From CAZOLI01 sp964580675 (GTDB lineage Bacteria > Planctomycetota > MHYJ01 > CAYXQY01), in contig CAZOLI010000014.1 in assembly GCA_964580675.1 (NCBI GenBank), positions 1 to 64,000 of the forward strand: a stretch of DNA of 64,000 nucleotides, written 5' to 3'. Positions 35,539-43,866 of the stretch are shown piece by piece (position 1 is the stretch's first letter; every line of letters begins with the position of its first letter). The notes under the pieces were generated by a model, which was not told where the DNA came from, ran no database searches, and was given only the letters and a program-made list of their open reading frames with translations. A program made the translations under genes and the position numbers.

Positions 35539-35612
35539 GCGCCCTTAGCTCAACTGGATAGAGCACCGCACTACGGATGCGGAGGTTCGGGGTTCGAATC
35601 CTCGAGGGCGTA
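35539..35612 (+). tRNA. tRNA-Arg (anticodon ACG)
   Basis: A 74-base cloverleaf. Acceptor stem GCGCCCT pairs with AGGGCGT, including one G-U pair at position 1-72. D arm is GCTC/GAGC. The anticodon stem CCGCA/TGCGG encloses CTACGGA with anticodon ACG. T arm is CGGGG/CCTCG with loop TTCGAAT, and the discriminator is A73. CCA is not encoded. A34 is expected to be deaminated to inosine by TadA to read CGU/CGC/CGA. A GAAGG/CCTTC hairpin near 35640-35660 may end the transcript. Confidence 0.95.
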
Positions 35613-35757
35613 TCATCCCCTTGAAAATTTATACGATGAGGAAGGGAATCCTTCTTATCTGCACGGTTCTCCGGGGATGTTGTGAGGTGATGCCCGGTCA
35701 TTGCTCGATCAATTCTATCGCTCGAAATATCCCGGTTTACGGGGGACCACGCGAACC

Positions 35758-36900
35758 ATGTCATTCCCGGCGTCAGAAGATGAATTAACCACTGCGGTCG
35801 ACGTATCGATTGTCGTCCCCACGTATCGAGAAGTGGACAATGTTCGGGATCTCCTACCGGCCATAGACCGGGCAATGTCCCGGGTAAGCGCGTCTTACGA
35901 AGTCATCATCGTGGACGATGACAGTGGTGACGGCATCCCGGAACTCGTAAGGGAAAAATCAAATGAGTATCCGGTTCGAATCATCATACGAACGGAGGAA
36001 CGTGGACTGAGTTCGGCGGTTCTCCGGGGGTTTCGGGAGGCAGACGGATCGGTTCTGGTCTGCATGGACGCGGACCTGAGTCATCCACCGGACACACTGC
36101 CGGAGATGATTCAACCCATTCTCCGGGAGAAGGCGGACTTCACGATCGGAAGTCGATACCTTGAGGAAAGCAAAACGGATGAAAAATGGGGCCTTCTTCG
36201 ATGGATCAACAGCAACGTCGCCACCCTCCTGGCCCGCCCCTTCGTTTCCGTGTCGGATCCAATGTCGGGATTTTTCGCGCTGTCGAGAACGGTTTTTGAA
36301 TCCTCGGACGATCTAAATCCCGTGGGATACAAAATTGCCCTGGAACTCCTTGTGAAATGCAACGTGACCAATTTGCGCGAAGTGCCGATTTACTTTCGAC
36401 AGCGGAAACACGGGAAAAGCAAACTGACGTTCACTGAGCAGTTAAAGTATTTGAATCACATACGGCGGCTCGCCAACCACCGTTACGGCCGCACCTCACA
36501 ATACATTCAATTCGCCGGTGTGGGTGCAACGGGCATGGTCGTGGATCTCGCTCTGGTTAACGTACTTCTCCTCCTTCTCCAGCTCCCCTCATTGGTTGCC
36601 CGGGCGGCGGGAATCCTTACGGCCATGACCTGGGAACTTTTTCCTGAACAAAATGATTACGTTTGAAGAACGAGAGGGGAGTCGAATGGCTTTTCAGTAC
36701 GTCCAGTTTGTTCTTTCAAGCGGGGTTGGGGCGATTGCCAACATGGGTGTTTTTACCCTACTGTACGATTACTTTCCGAACACCACATACTTCAACTACA
36801 CCGCGGCCGTAACCGGTATTCTTATTGGCTCCGTCATTAATTCCTCCTTTCGGACATAATTGTATTTCGCGATAACACGGAGGCCAGCAATGCCGGTTGA
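35758..36900 (+). pseudogene. Frameshifted GT2 glycosyltransferase-GtrA fusion (polyprenyl-phosphate sugar synthase)
   Basis: The first 290 codons encode an intact family-2 glycosyltransferase of the dolichyl-phosphate-mannose synthase type: VSIVVPTYREVDNV, DDDSGDG, VCMDADLSHPP (catalytic DxD) and the QRKHGKSKLTF tail. A GtrA-like flippase domain follows and is broken. At about 36631-36634 one extra G (TGGG for TGG) throws the frame; the correct reading NFFLNKMITFEER resumes in the +1 frame. At about 36840 one base is missing, after which LLSDIIVFRDNTEASNAG runs to a TGA at 36898-36900. The GT2 domain may still be made, truncated after residue 303. The start is the ATG at 35758 with GGGGGA upstream. 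Confidence 0.85.
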
Positions 36901-38112
36901 GCCCTCGGATTCGAATGATTATGAAATGACCGGCACAGAGGTCCGGAAGGACTCCTCTTTCTGGCAGACGCGAACCGGTCAATGAACCTTCCTCCTTCTT
37001 CTATTTCTGGTGGCGCTGGCTCCACGGGTATACGCCGCCATACCTGTGTGCGTCATTTATTGCGGCGCCGTCGTTAATTCGGTACGAGGCCTGGCTGCTC
37101 GTTCCGGTCGTTCTGGGATGTATTACCTGGAAACAAACGAATGGACACTCGACCGATTTCTGCACCTTCTCGGCATTGGGGCGACCTTATCAGTCGGGGC
37201 TTTTCTCTGACACCTGGTCGAGCTGATCTGCTATGGAAACCTCATGAAATACTACCTGATCCGGGACAAGTACATCGTCTTCGTGTACCGGTTTTCGCCG
37301 GAACTGAAGACGCTCGGTGTTCAGCAGATTCTAACCGATCTGGGGCGACTGTTTTTTTTTTACGCCGGGGCCCGTGTTTATAGTAGGTGCCGTGAAACTG
37401 CTGTTTGTGTATCTTGGTCCGGAAAATGAGATGAGTGAATCGGATCGGAATGATTTTGCCCTTGTTTCGGAAGGGCTGTTTTTCAGCGTCCTCGCCGGGT
37501 TCATTCTTCTTTCGTATATAGCCGGATTTCAGCCGGAGTAATGGGTTCGTTACGGGCTGGTTCTGTTGGTTTCGAGCTGGCCGATGGTCGCAACGGGCCT
37601 GCAGGAAAGCCTGCGAAAAAACCGAACCATCGGACAGTGTCTGTGGACAATTGCGGGCGTCTGCGTGCTGATTCAGACCCCGGCCCTGTGGAAACTGTGG
37701 GAAACACGCACGTCACCCAACCCGGGACGTGAAACTGGATTAATCCGTTGCCCAAAAAATACCGGACCTCGAGGAAAAACAGGGGCCCATCCGGATCTTC
37801 TGCGACTGGCCATCCATCCGGGTGCTTTCCCGACTTTCGGGAAATCGAATCTTCACGGGATACGACGCGCCGGACGGAAAAAAACCGTTTCTGCGGTTTC
37901 TTCGGGAAAAGAAGATCCAGTATGTCGTGTATCTGCACGCGGAATACGGGAAAATGGGAACCCTGTTTCCAAAAATGCGCGATGGGGCCGGCCAGGGATC
38001 ATTTCTTCCGATCATGACCGCAGAACTTCGAAAACAACAGATGGAAGGATACCCGGCGATATGGCTTTATCGGTTCAAACCGTCGGAGTCGTTTGATGGA
38101 GAACGGGATTAA
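36890..38112 (+). pseudogene. Decayed GT-C (PMT/ArnT-like) membrane glycosyltransferase remnant
   Basis: Fragments in three frames read as one polytopic protein with its N-terminal catalytic part missing: LIRYEAWLLVPVVLG (about 37075-37120), GIGATLSVGAFL, then HLVELICYGNLMKYYL after an in-frame TGA at 37208 where a Trp is expected. Then VFIVGAVKLLFVYLG follows a T10 run (37352-37361) that breaks frame. A TAA stops the fragment ending AGFQPE near 37540, and a further shift near 37745 precedes a soluble C-terminal end (RLSGNRIFTGYDAP...) to 38112. At least five lesions make function implausible. It overlaps the end of the GT2-GtrA pseudogene, so both were probably one operon making a lipid-linked sugar and its transferase. 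Confidence 0.75.
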
Positions 38113-38236
38113 TAAAAATGTGTTCCTTACACCCCATCCAAAAGTGTTGGGAGGTGAGGGCGTCCGGATTCCTGGGGCGACGGTGGTGGGGGGATGTCAT
38201 ACGGGAATGGTCCAGGAATTAACAACAGCTGGTCGT

Positions 38237-39406
38237 TCACCCTTGCTCGGGGGTGCGCATTTTGAATTCTTTCTGGATCAACCTGTTGTCGATGTCCACG
38301 TCCGCGAGACGGTTGACGATTCGTTCCGGGGAATCTGGTCGTTCGTACGGGTTGCTCATGCCCGAAAGGGAATTTCGAAAGTCCGGGTCGAGGGCGCGCT
38401 GGAGGGTTTCCTCAATCTCCATTTGGTCAACGGCGGAACGCAGCACGTTATCCCCCGCCTCACGATGTTTCTGTCGCGAGCCCACGTTCACAAACGGCAA
38501 TTCGAAACAGGGCGCCTCAATCAGGCCGCTTGAGGAATTGCCGGCCATCACGTCCACGGCACTCAACAAGCCCCAGAACCGGTCGTGTGACAGGTTTGTA
38601 AACTGGCGTGCTTTCGGGTTTGACGACACAAACCGATCGATTCGTTCAACAATCTTGCTGTTTTCCGGATCGGCGTTGGGGCGAATGAAGATCGGTTTCA
38701 GCTCCACGGCATCCAGTGCCTGAAGCAGCTGATCCACCTGGTCCGCCGGATTCCCGGGATCAAGGGTGACGGGATTGTAAATAACCAGTCCGGTTTGGCC
38801 GGAAAGGTCCAGGCCCAGGTCGTTTTCCAGCTCTTCCCCGGAGGGTAGGTTCGTATTCCGGATCTGTTCAATCACCGGGGCCCCGGTGGTCTCGATTCGC
38901 CAGTTTTCCTCCCCCATCTGACGTATCCGGTCCGCCGCGAGGTCGGTGGCCGGGAAGTGAAGATGGCTCATCTTTGATACGGCATGGCGTATCTGCTCAT
39001 CCATAACACCCACCGTGGATTCCCCTCCGTGGACATGGGCCACCGGCAACTGACGGGGAAGGGCGGCTGTCACCGGTGGAAGTATATCAAATCGGTCACC
39101 GAGCACGAGAAGCATGTCCGGATCCCGATCCTCGAACAACGAGGCGAACTTGACGGTGCCCAGACCGATGGCGGTGCCCGTTGCCTCCGCCGTATCCGAT
39201 GAGAGAAGCATGTTCACCCGGGCATCGATCGCGATGTTGTCGTTCTCGATTTCCGTCCACGTCTCGCCGTAGGTGGCCGACAGGTGGGACCCGGTAACCA
39301 CCAGCTGGAGAGAAAGGGACGAATGATGCTCGATTTTTCGCAAAACCGGTTTCAGGTGACCGTAATCCCCACGCCCACCGGACACCACGCATACCGTTCT
39401 TGCCAT
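38237..39406 (-). CDS. UDP-N-acetylglucosamine 2-epimerase (hydrolysing), NeuC-like
   Basis: 389 residues, GT-B fold. The N-terminus TVCVVSGGRGDYGHLKPVL, GDRFDILPPVTAA and VAHVHGGESTVGVMDEQIRHAVSKMSHLHF match the hydrolysing epimerases. They convert UDP-GlcNAc (or a relative) to ManNAc (or 6-deoxy analogues) for sialic, legionaminic or related acids. GNSSSGLIEAP and PFVNVGSRQKHREAGDNV near 290-330 are the conserved UDP-binding stretches. The partner synthase and cytidylyltransferase are not in the window. It sits beside a decayed glycosyltransferase locus, so its surface-sugar pathway may be incomplete here. Its promoter is at 39466-39494. Confidence 0.9.
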   Translation of the reverse strand: MARTVCVVSGGRGDYGHLKPVLRKIEHHSSLSLQLVVTGSHLSATYGETWTEIENDNIAIDARVNMLLSSDTAEATGTAIGLGTVKFASLFEDRDPDMLLVLGDRFDILPPVTAALPRQLPVAHVHGGESTVGVMDEQIRHAVSKMSHLHFPATDLAADRIRQMGEENWRIETTGAPVIEQIRNTNLPSGEELENDLGLDLSGQTGLVIYNPVTLDPGNPADQVDQLLQALDAVELKPIFIRPNADPENSKIVERIDRFVSSNPKARQFTNLSHDRFWGLLSAVDVMAGNSSSGLIEAPCFELPFVNVGSRQKHREAGDNVLRSAVDQMEIEETLQRALDPDFRNSLSGMSNPYERPDSPERIVNRLADVDIDNRLIQKEFKMRTPEQG

Positions 39407-39788
39407 GGCAGTTACGATCGAACGTCAAGAACCCGAAACAACAAGTCGAAGTGTTCATCCCCGTCATATTAACTCAGTTTTCATTGGTTAACAACTCGAC
39501 GAATACACTGGGATTTCCGAGTTCGGCAGAGATTAAACCGTCTAAAACCCAACAACCATAAAGGACCGCCAAACCGCATAAATTTATATTCAGAGCTTCC
39601 GTTTTCCCTGGGGAGGGAAGCACACCCGGGTCCCCTTTTGCTTATCCAGTGCCGTCTACGGCCGTATATTCCTGTTTCTGGCCTTTTAACGGAACGTTTT
39701 TACAAGCAGTAAATTTTTCACGCCCTCAATTCCGAAATGTTATATTCGGCCTGGATATTTCACCGGAATTCTCCAAGAGGGAATAACC
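39407..39788. other. Divergent intergenic region with structured msrB leader
   Basis: 382 bases. After the minus-strand promoter comes a perfect hairpin, TTCCCT (39604-39609) / AGGGAA (39614-39619) with a GGGG loop. A competing GGGGA...TCCCC pairing is followed by TTTT (near 39631-39638), which resembles an attenuator ahead of msrB. A TATATT box (39741-39746) may be a nearer msrB -10. I do not recognise a known riboswitch. Confidence 0.4.
39466..39494 (-). promoter_or_regulatory. Sigma-70 promoter for the NeuC-like gene
   Basis: Minus strand: TTGTTA (39489-39494), a 17-base spacer, TAATAT (39466-39471). The leader is about 55 bases. Confidence 0.55.
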
Positions 39789-40220
39789 ATGACTGAACAG
39801 CAGATAACGACTCAACCGGATCGGGACGGAGTAATCACAAACATCGAAGACCGTGACCTGGAAGAAAAACTGTCGGAAAAGGCATACCGTACCATGGTGG
39901 AAAAAGACACGGAGAAGCCCTTTTCCGGAAAATATCATGATCATCAGGAAGAGGGTGTTTACACCTGCAAAGGGTGTGGAACGGAATTGTTCTCCTCGGA
40001 ACACAAGTATGATTCCGGATCCGGTTGGCCCTGCTTCTGGTCACCGGCAAATGAGAATGCCATTCGAGAACAGCTGGACACGTCCATGAGCATTTCGCGA
40101 ACGGAACTGGTATGCGCGGAATGCGGCGCACACCATGGCCACCTGTTTGAGGATGGTCCCGAACCGACCGGTCTCCGTTATTGCGTGAACTCCGCCGGGC
40201 TGGAATTCAAAGAAGCATAA
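39789..40220 (+). CDS. msrB: Peptide-methionine (R)-S-oxide reductase
   Basis: 143 residues. It reduces methionine-R-sulfoxide in proteins. The catalytic Cys lies in LRYCVNSAGL near the C-terminus. The substrate pocket GSGWPCFW is present. Structural zinc is held by CKGC and CAEC pairs. The second Cys in PCFW matches the usual resolving position. The catalytic residue is Cys, not Sec, although a selenoprotein exists 2 kb away. A GAGGGA ribosome site precedes the ATG. MsrA is not adjacent. Confidence 0.97.
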   Translation: MTEQQITTQPDRDGVITNIEDRDLEEKLSEKAYRTMVEKDTEKPFSGKYHDHQEEGVYTCKGCGTELFSSEHKYDSGSGWPCFWSPANENAIREQLDTSMSISRTELVCAECGAHHGHLFEDGPEPTGLRYCVNSAGLEFKEA

Positions 40221-40463
40221 GGAAAGAATTCGGTATTCGTACCGGGCATCCGAATCAGATTGCAATCCCATACGTGAGAGGATTCGGAGAAACACCGTTA
40301 TATTTCTACAAATTTTTCCAGAGAACGCTTTCCTGAACCAGTGTCCCTGCCGGTTACGATGAATTCCCTCATATCATAAAATATTGGTGTTGCCGGGATA
40401 AATGGTTTCGGTCCCGAAGGAACCGGGAAGTTCACGACGGTGGTTTTATCTGGATAACAACCC

Positions 40464-40967
40464 GTGTTCGAGGTGTTAAACAAGTCGGATGATGAGTTAC
40501 TGGAGGAATGCCGGGTGGACGTTTACCGGTCCTCCGGACCGGGGGGAACAAAAGCCGATACCACGGAGTCGGCCGTTCGCATCACTCATAAACCCACCGG
40601 CGTACAGGCATCCGCACAGGATCGACGGTCCCAGCACAAGAACAAATCACTCGCACTCCGGCGGCTCCGGATCAACTACGCCCTGAAAGAACGCCATGAC
40701 ATTGATCCCGAGCAAATAGGGATACCACCGGCATTGGAGGAGTACACGAAGTCCGGGCTAAAAATAAACACAAGAAACCGGTGGTACCCGTTCCTCGTCA
40801 AACTTGTACTGGACGTATTTACCGCGTACAAAGGTTCGGTTTCGGATACGGCGGAGCGTCTCGGGGTGTCCACCGGTCGTCTCGTTTCGTTTCTCAAGAA
40901 CGATGAACGCCTTTGGCGGAAGGCAAATAAGTTACGGGATGCATTTGACCTTCACCGGCTCCGATAA
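40464..40967 (+). CDS. Release-factor-domain protein with GGT in place of GGQ
   Basis: 167 residues, GTG start. Residues about 15-75 match the class-I release-factor catalytic domain: VDVYRSSGPGGTKADTTESAVRITHKPTGV, then QDRRSQHKNKSLALRRL. The motif that triggers peptidyl-tRNA hydrolysis is GGQ in active factors; here it is G27-G28-T29. The C-terminal half (about 105-167) is helical with SVSDTAERLGVSTGRLVSFLKND, resembling a helix-turn-helix, then a basic end LRDAFDLHRLR reminiscent of the ribosome-entering tails of rescue factors. Without the Gln, hydrolysis should be weak or absent. It may bind stalled ribosomes or another RNA instead. Confidence 0.8.
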   Translation: MFEVLNKSDDELLEECRVDVYRSSGPGGTKADTTESAVRITHKPTGVQASAQDRRSQHKNKSLALRRLRINYALKERHDIDPEQIGIPPALEEYTKSGLKINTRNRWYPFLVKLVLDVFTAYKGSVSDTAERLGVSTGRLVSFLKNDERLWRKANKLRDAFDLHRLR

Positions 40968-40996
40968 GGAATAACCGAAACCGAACGGGACAGAGG

Positions 40997-42061
40997 TCAA
41001 AAACCGAGGTTTCGAAACACCTCGGCGGTGCTGTTAAGGAACTTCACCAGCTTCGGATGTTCGAAGATGGTGATATTGATAAACGCCACAATTGAGGCTT
41101 TAGCGTCCATAATTTCCGAGATCGTGGACTCCGGGCCGTCCCAGACTTCTTTAATTTCCTCGTACATCCGTTCACGGGCCTCATCGGAGTCCAGGTTGAT
41201 GAGTTGATCTTTCAGATAGTCGACAATTTCCTGAAACATGCCCCGATCAAGCCACGTTCCCTCACAATCCGGACAGTAATCAAGAAGAATACGGTCCTCT
41301 CCGAACTGAAGGGTGAGGAGTTCTTTGTTCAGACATTTCGGACACTCCCTTCGGGAAGGCATGGCGGAGGCAGTGTTAAGTTCCTCAACCTCCTCATCGA
41401 TCCACCGCAGGTCCGTCCAGTTTCCCTGTTTCACACGGTCCTTCAGCTGTCGCAATTCATCCGGGTCCAGCCAGATCCCTCTGCAGGTCGGACAGCTCTC
41501 AATGGTAATGTCGTAGACCTCGTACTGGTTCAGTTTTTCGTCACACGAAGGACAGAGGAAATCGGTCTCACCAACTTTTTCGCCGTGTTTTATCGGCGGG
41601 GTTTCCTCCTCCGTTCGACGTCCTTCAATGTTCATCTCCCAGATTCGGTTCTGCCAGTACGGCACATGGATACTGTTCACAAAATTTGAAAACCCGGTTG
41701 ATTTTGTCGGTAGAATTTTTCGCAGTTCCTCGTTTATTTCGTTTAACTCTCCCACGTCGAGCCAGAACCCCTCGCATATCCGGCAGTAGTCCAGAAGGAT
41801 GTCGGTGAACTCGAGGAAGTACACTTTGTTCATTTTTGTGTTTTCACAATTCGGGCAGTTCCGGAGGGGCTCCTCCACTTCCTCAGCCGGCTCCCGACTC
41901 GACATCTCCACGTCGGAGACGTCCGTTTCGGCCATCGTGTCCAGCTCTCCCCTGGGCATCCACATGCTCTCACACGTCCGGCAGATAAAGTACGACACCT
42001 CCCCTTCCATCGTGCGGACATAATGGTTGATCAAATCATCCTTGCAGTTGAGACATTTCAT
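40997..42061 (-). CDS. Protein with four TFIIB-type zinc ribbons
   Basis: 354 residues. Four zinc-ribbon units (zf-TFIIB type), each a CxxC knuckle followed 20-30 residues later by CxxC-x-G/S-x-W-L/M. They start near residues 3 (CLNC / CRTCESMWM), 69 (CPNC / CRICEGFWLD), 168 (CPSC / CPTCRGIWLD) and 232 (CPKC / CPDCEGTWLD). All sixteen Cys are present. A helical C-terminus of about 70 residues follows. Single-ribbon relatives are common small proteins of unknown function; four in one chain is unusual. It is probably a cytoplasmic scaffold or nucleic-acid-binding protein. It is convergent with the release-factor-like gene and divergent from the selenoprotein. Confidence 0.85.
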   Translation of the reverse strand: MKCLNCKDDLINHYVRTMEGEVSYFICRTCESMWMPRGELDTMAETDVSDVEMSSREPAEEVEEPLRNCPNCENTKMNKVYFLEFTDILLDYCRICEGFWLDVGELNEINEELRKILPTKSTGFSNFVNSIHVPYWQNRIWEMNIEGRRTEEETPPIKHGEKVGETDFLCPSCDEKLNQYEVYDITIESCPTCRGIWLDPDELRQLKDRVKQGNWTDLRWIDEEVEELNTASAMPSRRECPKCLNKELLTLQFGEDRILLDYCPDCEGTWLDRGMFQEIVDYLKDQLINLDSDEARERMYEEIKEVWDGPESTISEIMDAKASIVAFINITIFEHPKLVKFLNSTAEVFRNLGF

Positions 42062-42223
42062 GCGTTCCTTTCGTGGTTAACTGTCGAAACGTATCTCTAA
42101 AATATGGGTGGATTATAAACTGAGCCTCATGGATATGAGAATAGCAGGTGGGGATTTCCTTTTAAACTGGATATCCAGATATTTCTTTTCCATAATAAAG
42201 ACAATCATCGGAACAGAAACAAT

Positions 42224-42252
42224 TTGTACGAAAGGAATTCGACATCTTAAAT
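42224..42252 (+). promoter_or_regulatory. Possible promoter of the selenoprotein gene
   Basis: TTGTAC (42224-42229), a 17-base spacer and TTAAAT (42247-42252) leave a short leader of about 15 bases that still contains the ribosome site. Moderate match only. Confidence 0.4.
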
Positions 42253-42273
42253 TGATTGGAAACGGAGGCACTC

Positions 42274-42795
42274 ATGGCGAACATACCACTGGTTAAACCG
42301 GACGACGCGGAGGGACAGGTCCAGGAAATTTACGATGCCATTGAACAGAATTTCGGTCAGGTACTGAACCTCATCCAGGTAATGGGAAACAGCCCACCGG
42401 CACTGAAAGGATTTGCAACAATGATCGGATCCATGGATGAGTTTGAGCTGGACCCGGCGCTCCGGGAACTGGCCTACCTGAAAGCATCGGAAGTAAATGG
42501 TTGCAAGTACTGACTGCACTACCACACCGCCTCCGGTCTGGAGGCAGGACTCGAGGAGGATCAGATTCAGAACCTCTCCAGTTTCCGTGACAGCGACGCC
42601 TACAGCGACGCCGAACAGAGTTTGCTGACGTACGCCGAACAGTTGACCAATACGGCGTCCGTTGAGGAAGAAACGGTGAACCAGATGAAAGAACATTTTT
42701 CCGACCGGGAATTCCTTGAAATCTGCGTAACCATCAGCGCGGCAAACTTCGTCAATCGCATCAACCACGGGATGAACGTGGAAATTGATGAATAA
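42274..42795 (+). CDS. AhpD-like (carboxymuconolactone decarboxylase fold) selenoprotein
   Basis: 173 residues when UGA at 42511-42513 is read as selenocysteine (Sec80). The start is the ATG at 42274 with CGGAGG seven bases before it. The AhpD peroxidase motif ExxxxCxxCxxxH appears as E-V-N-G-C77-K-Y-U80-L-H-Y-H84, so Sec replaces the second catalytic Cys. The frame continues uninterrupted from the UGA to TAA at 42793-42795, and the downstream part (LLTYAEQL..., FLEICVTISAANFVNRINHGMNVEID) is typical family sequence. AhpD-like and CMD-domain selenoproteins are known from marine metagenomes. It should reduce peroxides or carry thiol/selenol electrons. A gene caller would truncate it to 79 residues. 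Confidence 0.9.
42529..42545 (+). promoter_or_regulatory. Bacterial SECIS element
   Basis: GCCTCC (42529-42534) pairs perfectly with GGAGGC (42540-42545) around the loop GGTCT. The stem starts 15 bases after the UGA and the loop GGU lies 21 bases after it, within the usual 16-37 base window. The loop resembles the GGUC loop of E. coli fdhF that SelB contacts. Confidence 0.85.
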
Positions 42796-42846
42796 AAACC
42801 AATTGCTTTTGTCCGTCCACCTTGTTCCCCTCGACGTGATACAAAG

Positions 42847-43866
42847 ATGAGGAAACAGATTCATCCATATTTGATTACTCTTCTTCCGGTTCTCGGTGGA
42901 TTCCTTCTATTACTTCCGGGATGTCATACGGCGAACAAGCCGGGAGGCGAAATCATCAAACTTGGAGAGCTCCTCACCAAACAGGAAACGGCGATGACGA
43001 GGGGGACGACGGAACAAACCGATCACCTTCTGTTTGTTGCAACCACAAATGATCGGGGTCATCCCCAGATCCTTCTTTACCGAACGTCGAAAAAGGGTCT
43101 GCTAAAATTGCTCGCATCCCGCAACCTGAAATACGAATACCGTTTGCGAAACCAGGCGTTTCCCGATCAAGACGATCCCGAACCCCGGCCCGGACGGCCA
43201 CCGTTTAACGAGATGAAGAATGTACTCGGTGAGGAGAAAACAGACGTTTCCTTTCTGAATCCGGAAGAACCGGTTCTTGTCAACCGGCTTGCAACAGCAT
43301 TTGGCCGCACGGGTTCGGAGGGAGGGGTTTTTTACGTGGTGGGAGAGGATCCCGACGGCCGTCAGAACCTTCTTGCCTACCGGGTGACGGAGGATCAGCA
43401 GCTTTCACTGGTGGCCGTCCGGTCCATGGAATACGACCGGCAGCTGACCAACACGGTGTTTGGAAAAAAGAAAAACCGACCCAGTCTGCCGGAAGTACTG
43501 GACCTGAAAGCGGCCACAACGGACCGGGATAATTCCAAATCTTCAAGCGAGGAAATCAGCAACAACCTAACTTCCGAAAAACTCGGTGTGGCCACCGCTG
43601 AAATTTCGGACAACCACGATGGTCTGTTCGTTCTAACGTACGGCCCGGATGGACGTCCCCGCCTCCTGCTCTACACGGTTGATCGGAAAAACATCCTTTA
43701 TCTTATGGCCGGTCGGGAAATTACGTACGACCGAAAGATTTTCAACGTGATGTTTCGTTCGGGCCAGCCACACGGAGGGGGTTTTCCCACCGCGAAATGG
43801 ATGTATAAATTCGTAAAGGAAAAGGGATACCTGAAGGAACGGGCGAAGACGAACGAAGGGAATTAG
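42847..43866 (+). CDS. Lipoprotein with three internal repeats, unknown function
   Basis: 339 residues. A signal peptide ends in the lipobox LLPGC (lipidated C26). Three repeats of about 43 residues occur at roughly 60-102, 160-202 and 259-300, spaced by about 100 residues. Each has the plan hydrophobic strand, (D/N)DxxGxPxLLLY strand, then a charged turn, LLxLxAxRxxxYDRxLxN. Acidic linkers lie between them. The pattern suggests a small repeated beta-alpha unit or propeller blade; I know no named family. It starts 51 bases after the selenoprotein stop on the same strand, so the two may be co-transcribed. Its stop overlaps the convergent pdhB stop by four bases. Confidence 0.8.
   Translation: MRKQIHPYLITLLPVLGGFLLLLPGCHTANKPGGEIIKLGELLTKQETAMTRGTTEQTDHLLFVATTNDRGHPQILLYRTSKKGLLKLLASRNLKYEYRLRNQAFPDQDDPEPRPGRPPFNEMKNVLGEEKTDVSFLNPEEPVLVNRLATAFGRTGSEGGVFYVVGEDPDGRQNLLAYRVTEDQQLSLVAVRSMEYDRQLTNTVFGKKKNRPSLPEVLDLKAATTDRDNSKSSSEEISNNLTSEKLGVATAEISDNHDGLFVLTYGPDGRPRLLLYTVDRKNILYLMAGREITYDRKIFNVMFRSGQPHGGGFPTAKWMYKFVKEKGYLKERAKTNEGN

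Noticed and set aside
35447..35875. 142-residue minus-strand frame
   Set aside because: It runs through the antisense of the tRNA-Arg and the start of the GT2 gene; the RIRTPNLRIRSAV-like stretch is a well-known artefact of translating tRNA genes.
37208..37210. In-frame TGA as a second selenocysteine codon
   Set aside because: The context (FL-stop-HLVEL in a membrane helix) calls for Trp, there is no redox motif or SECIS-like hairpin, and the gene has other lesions.
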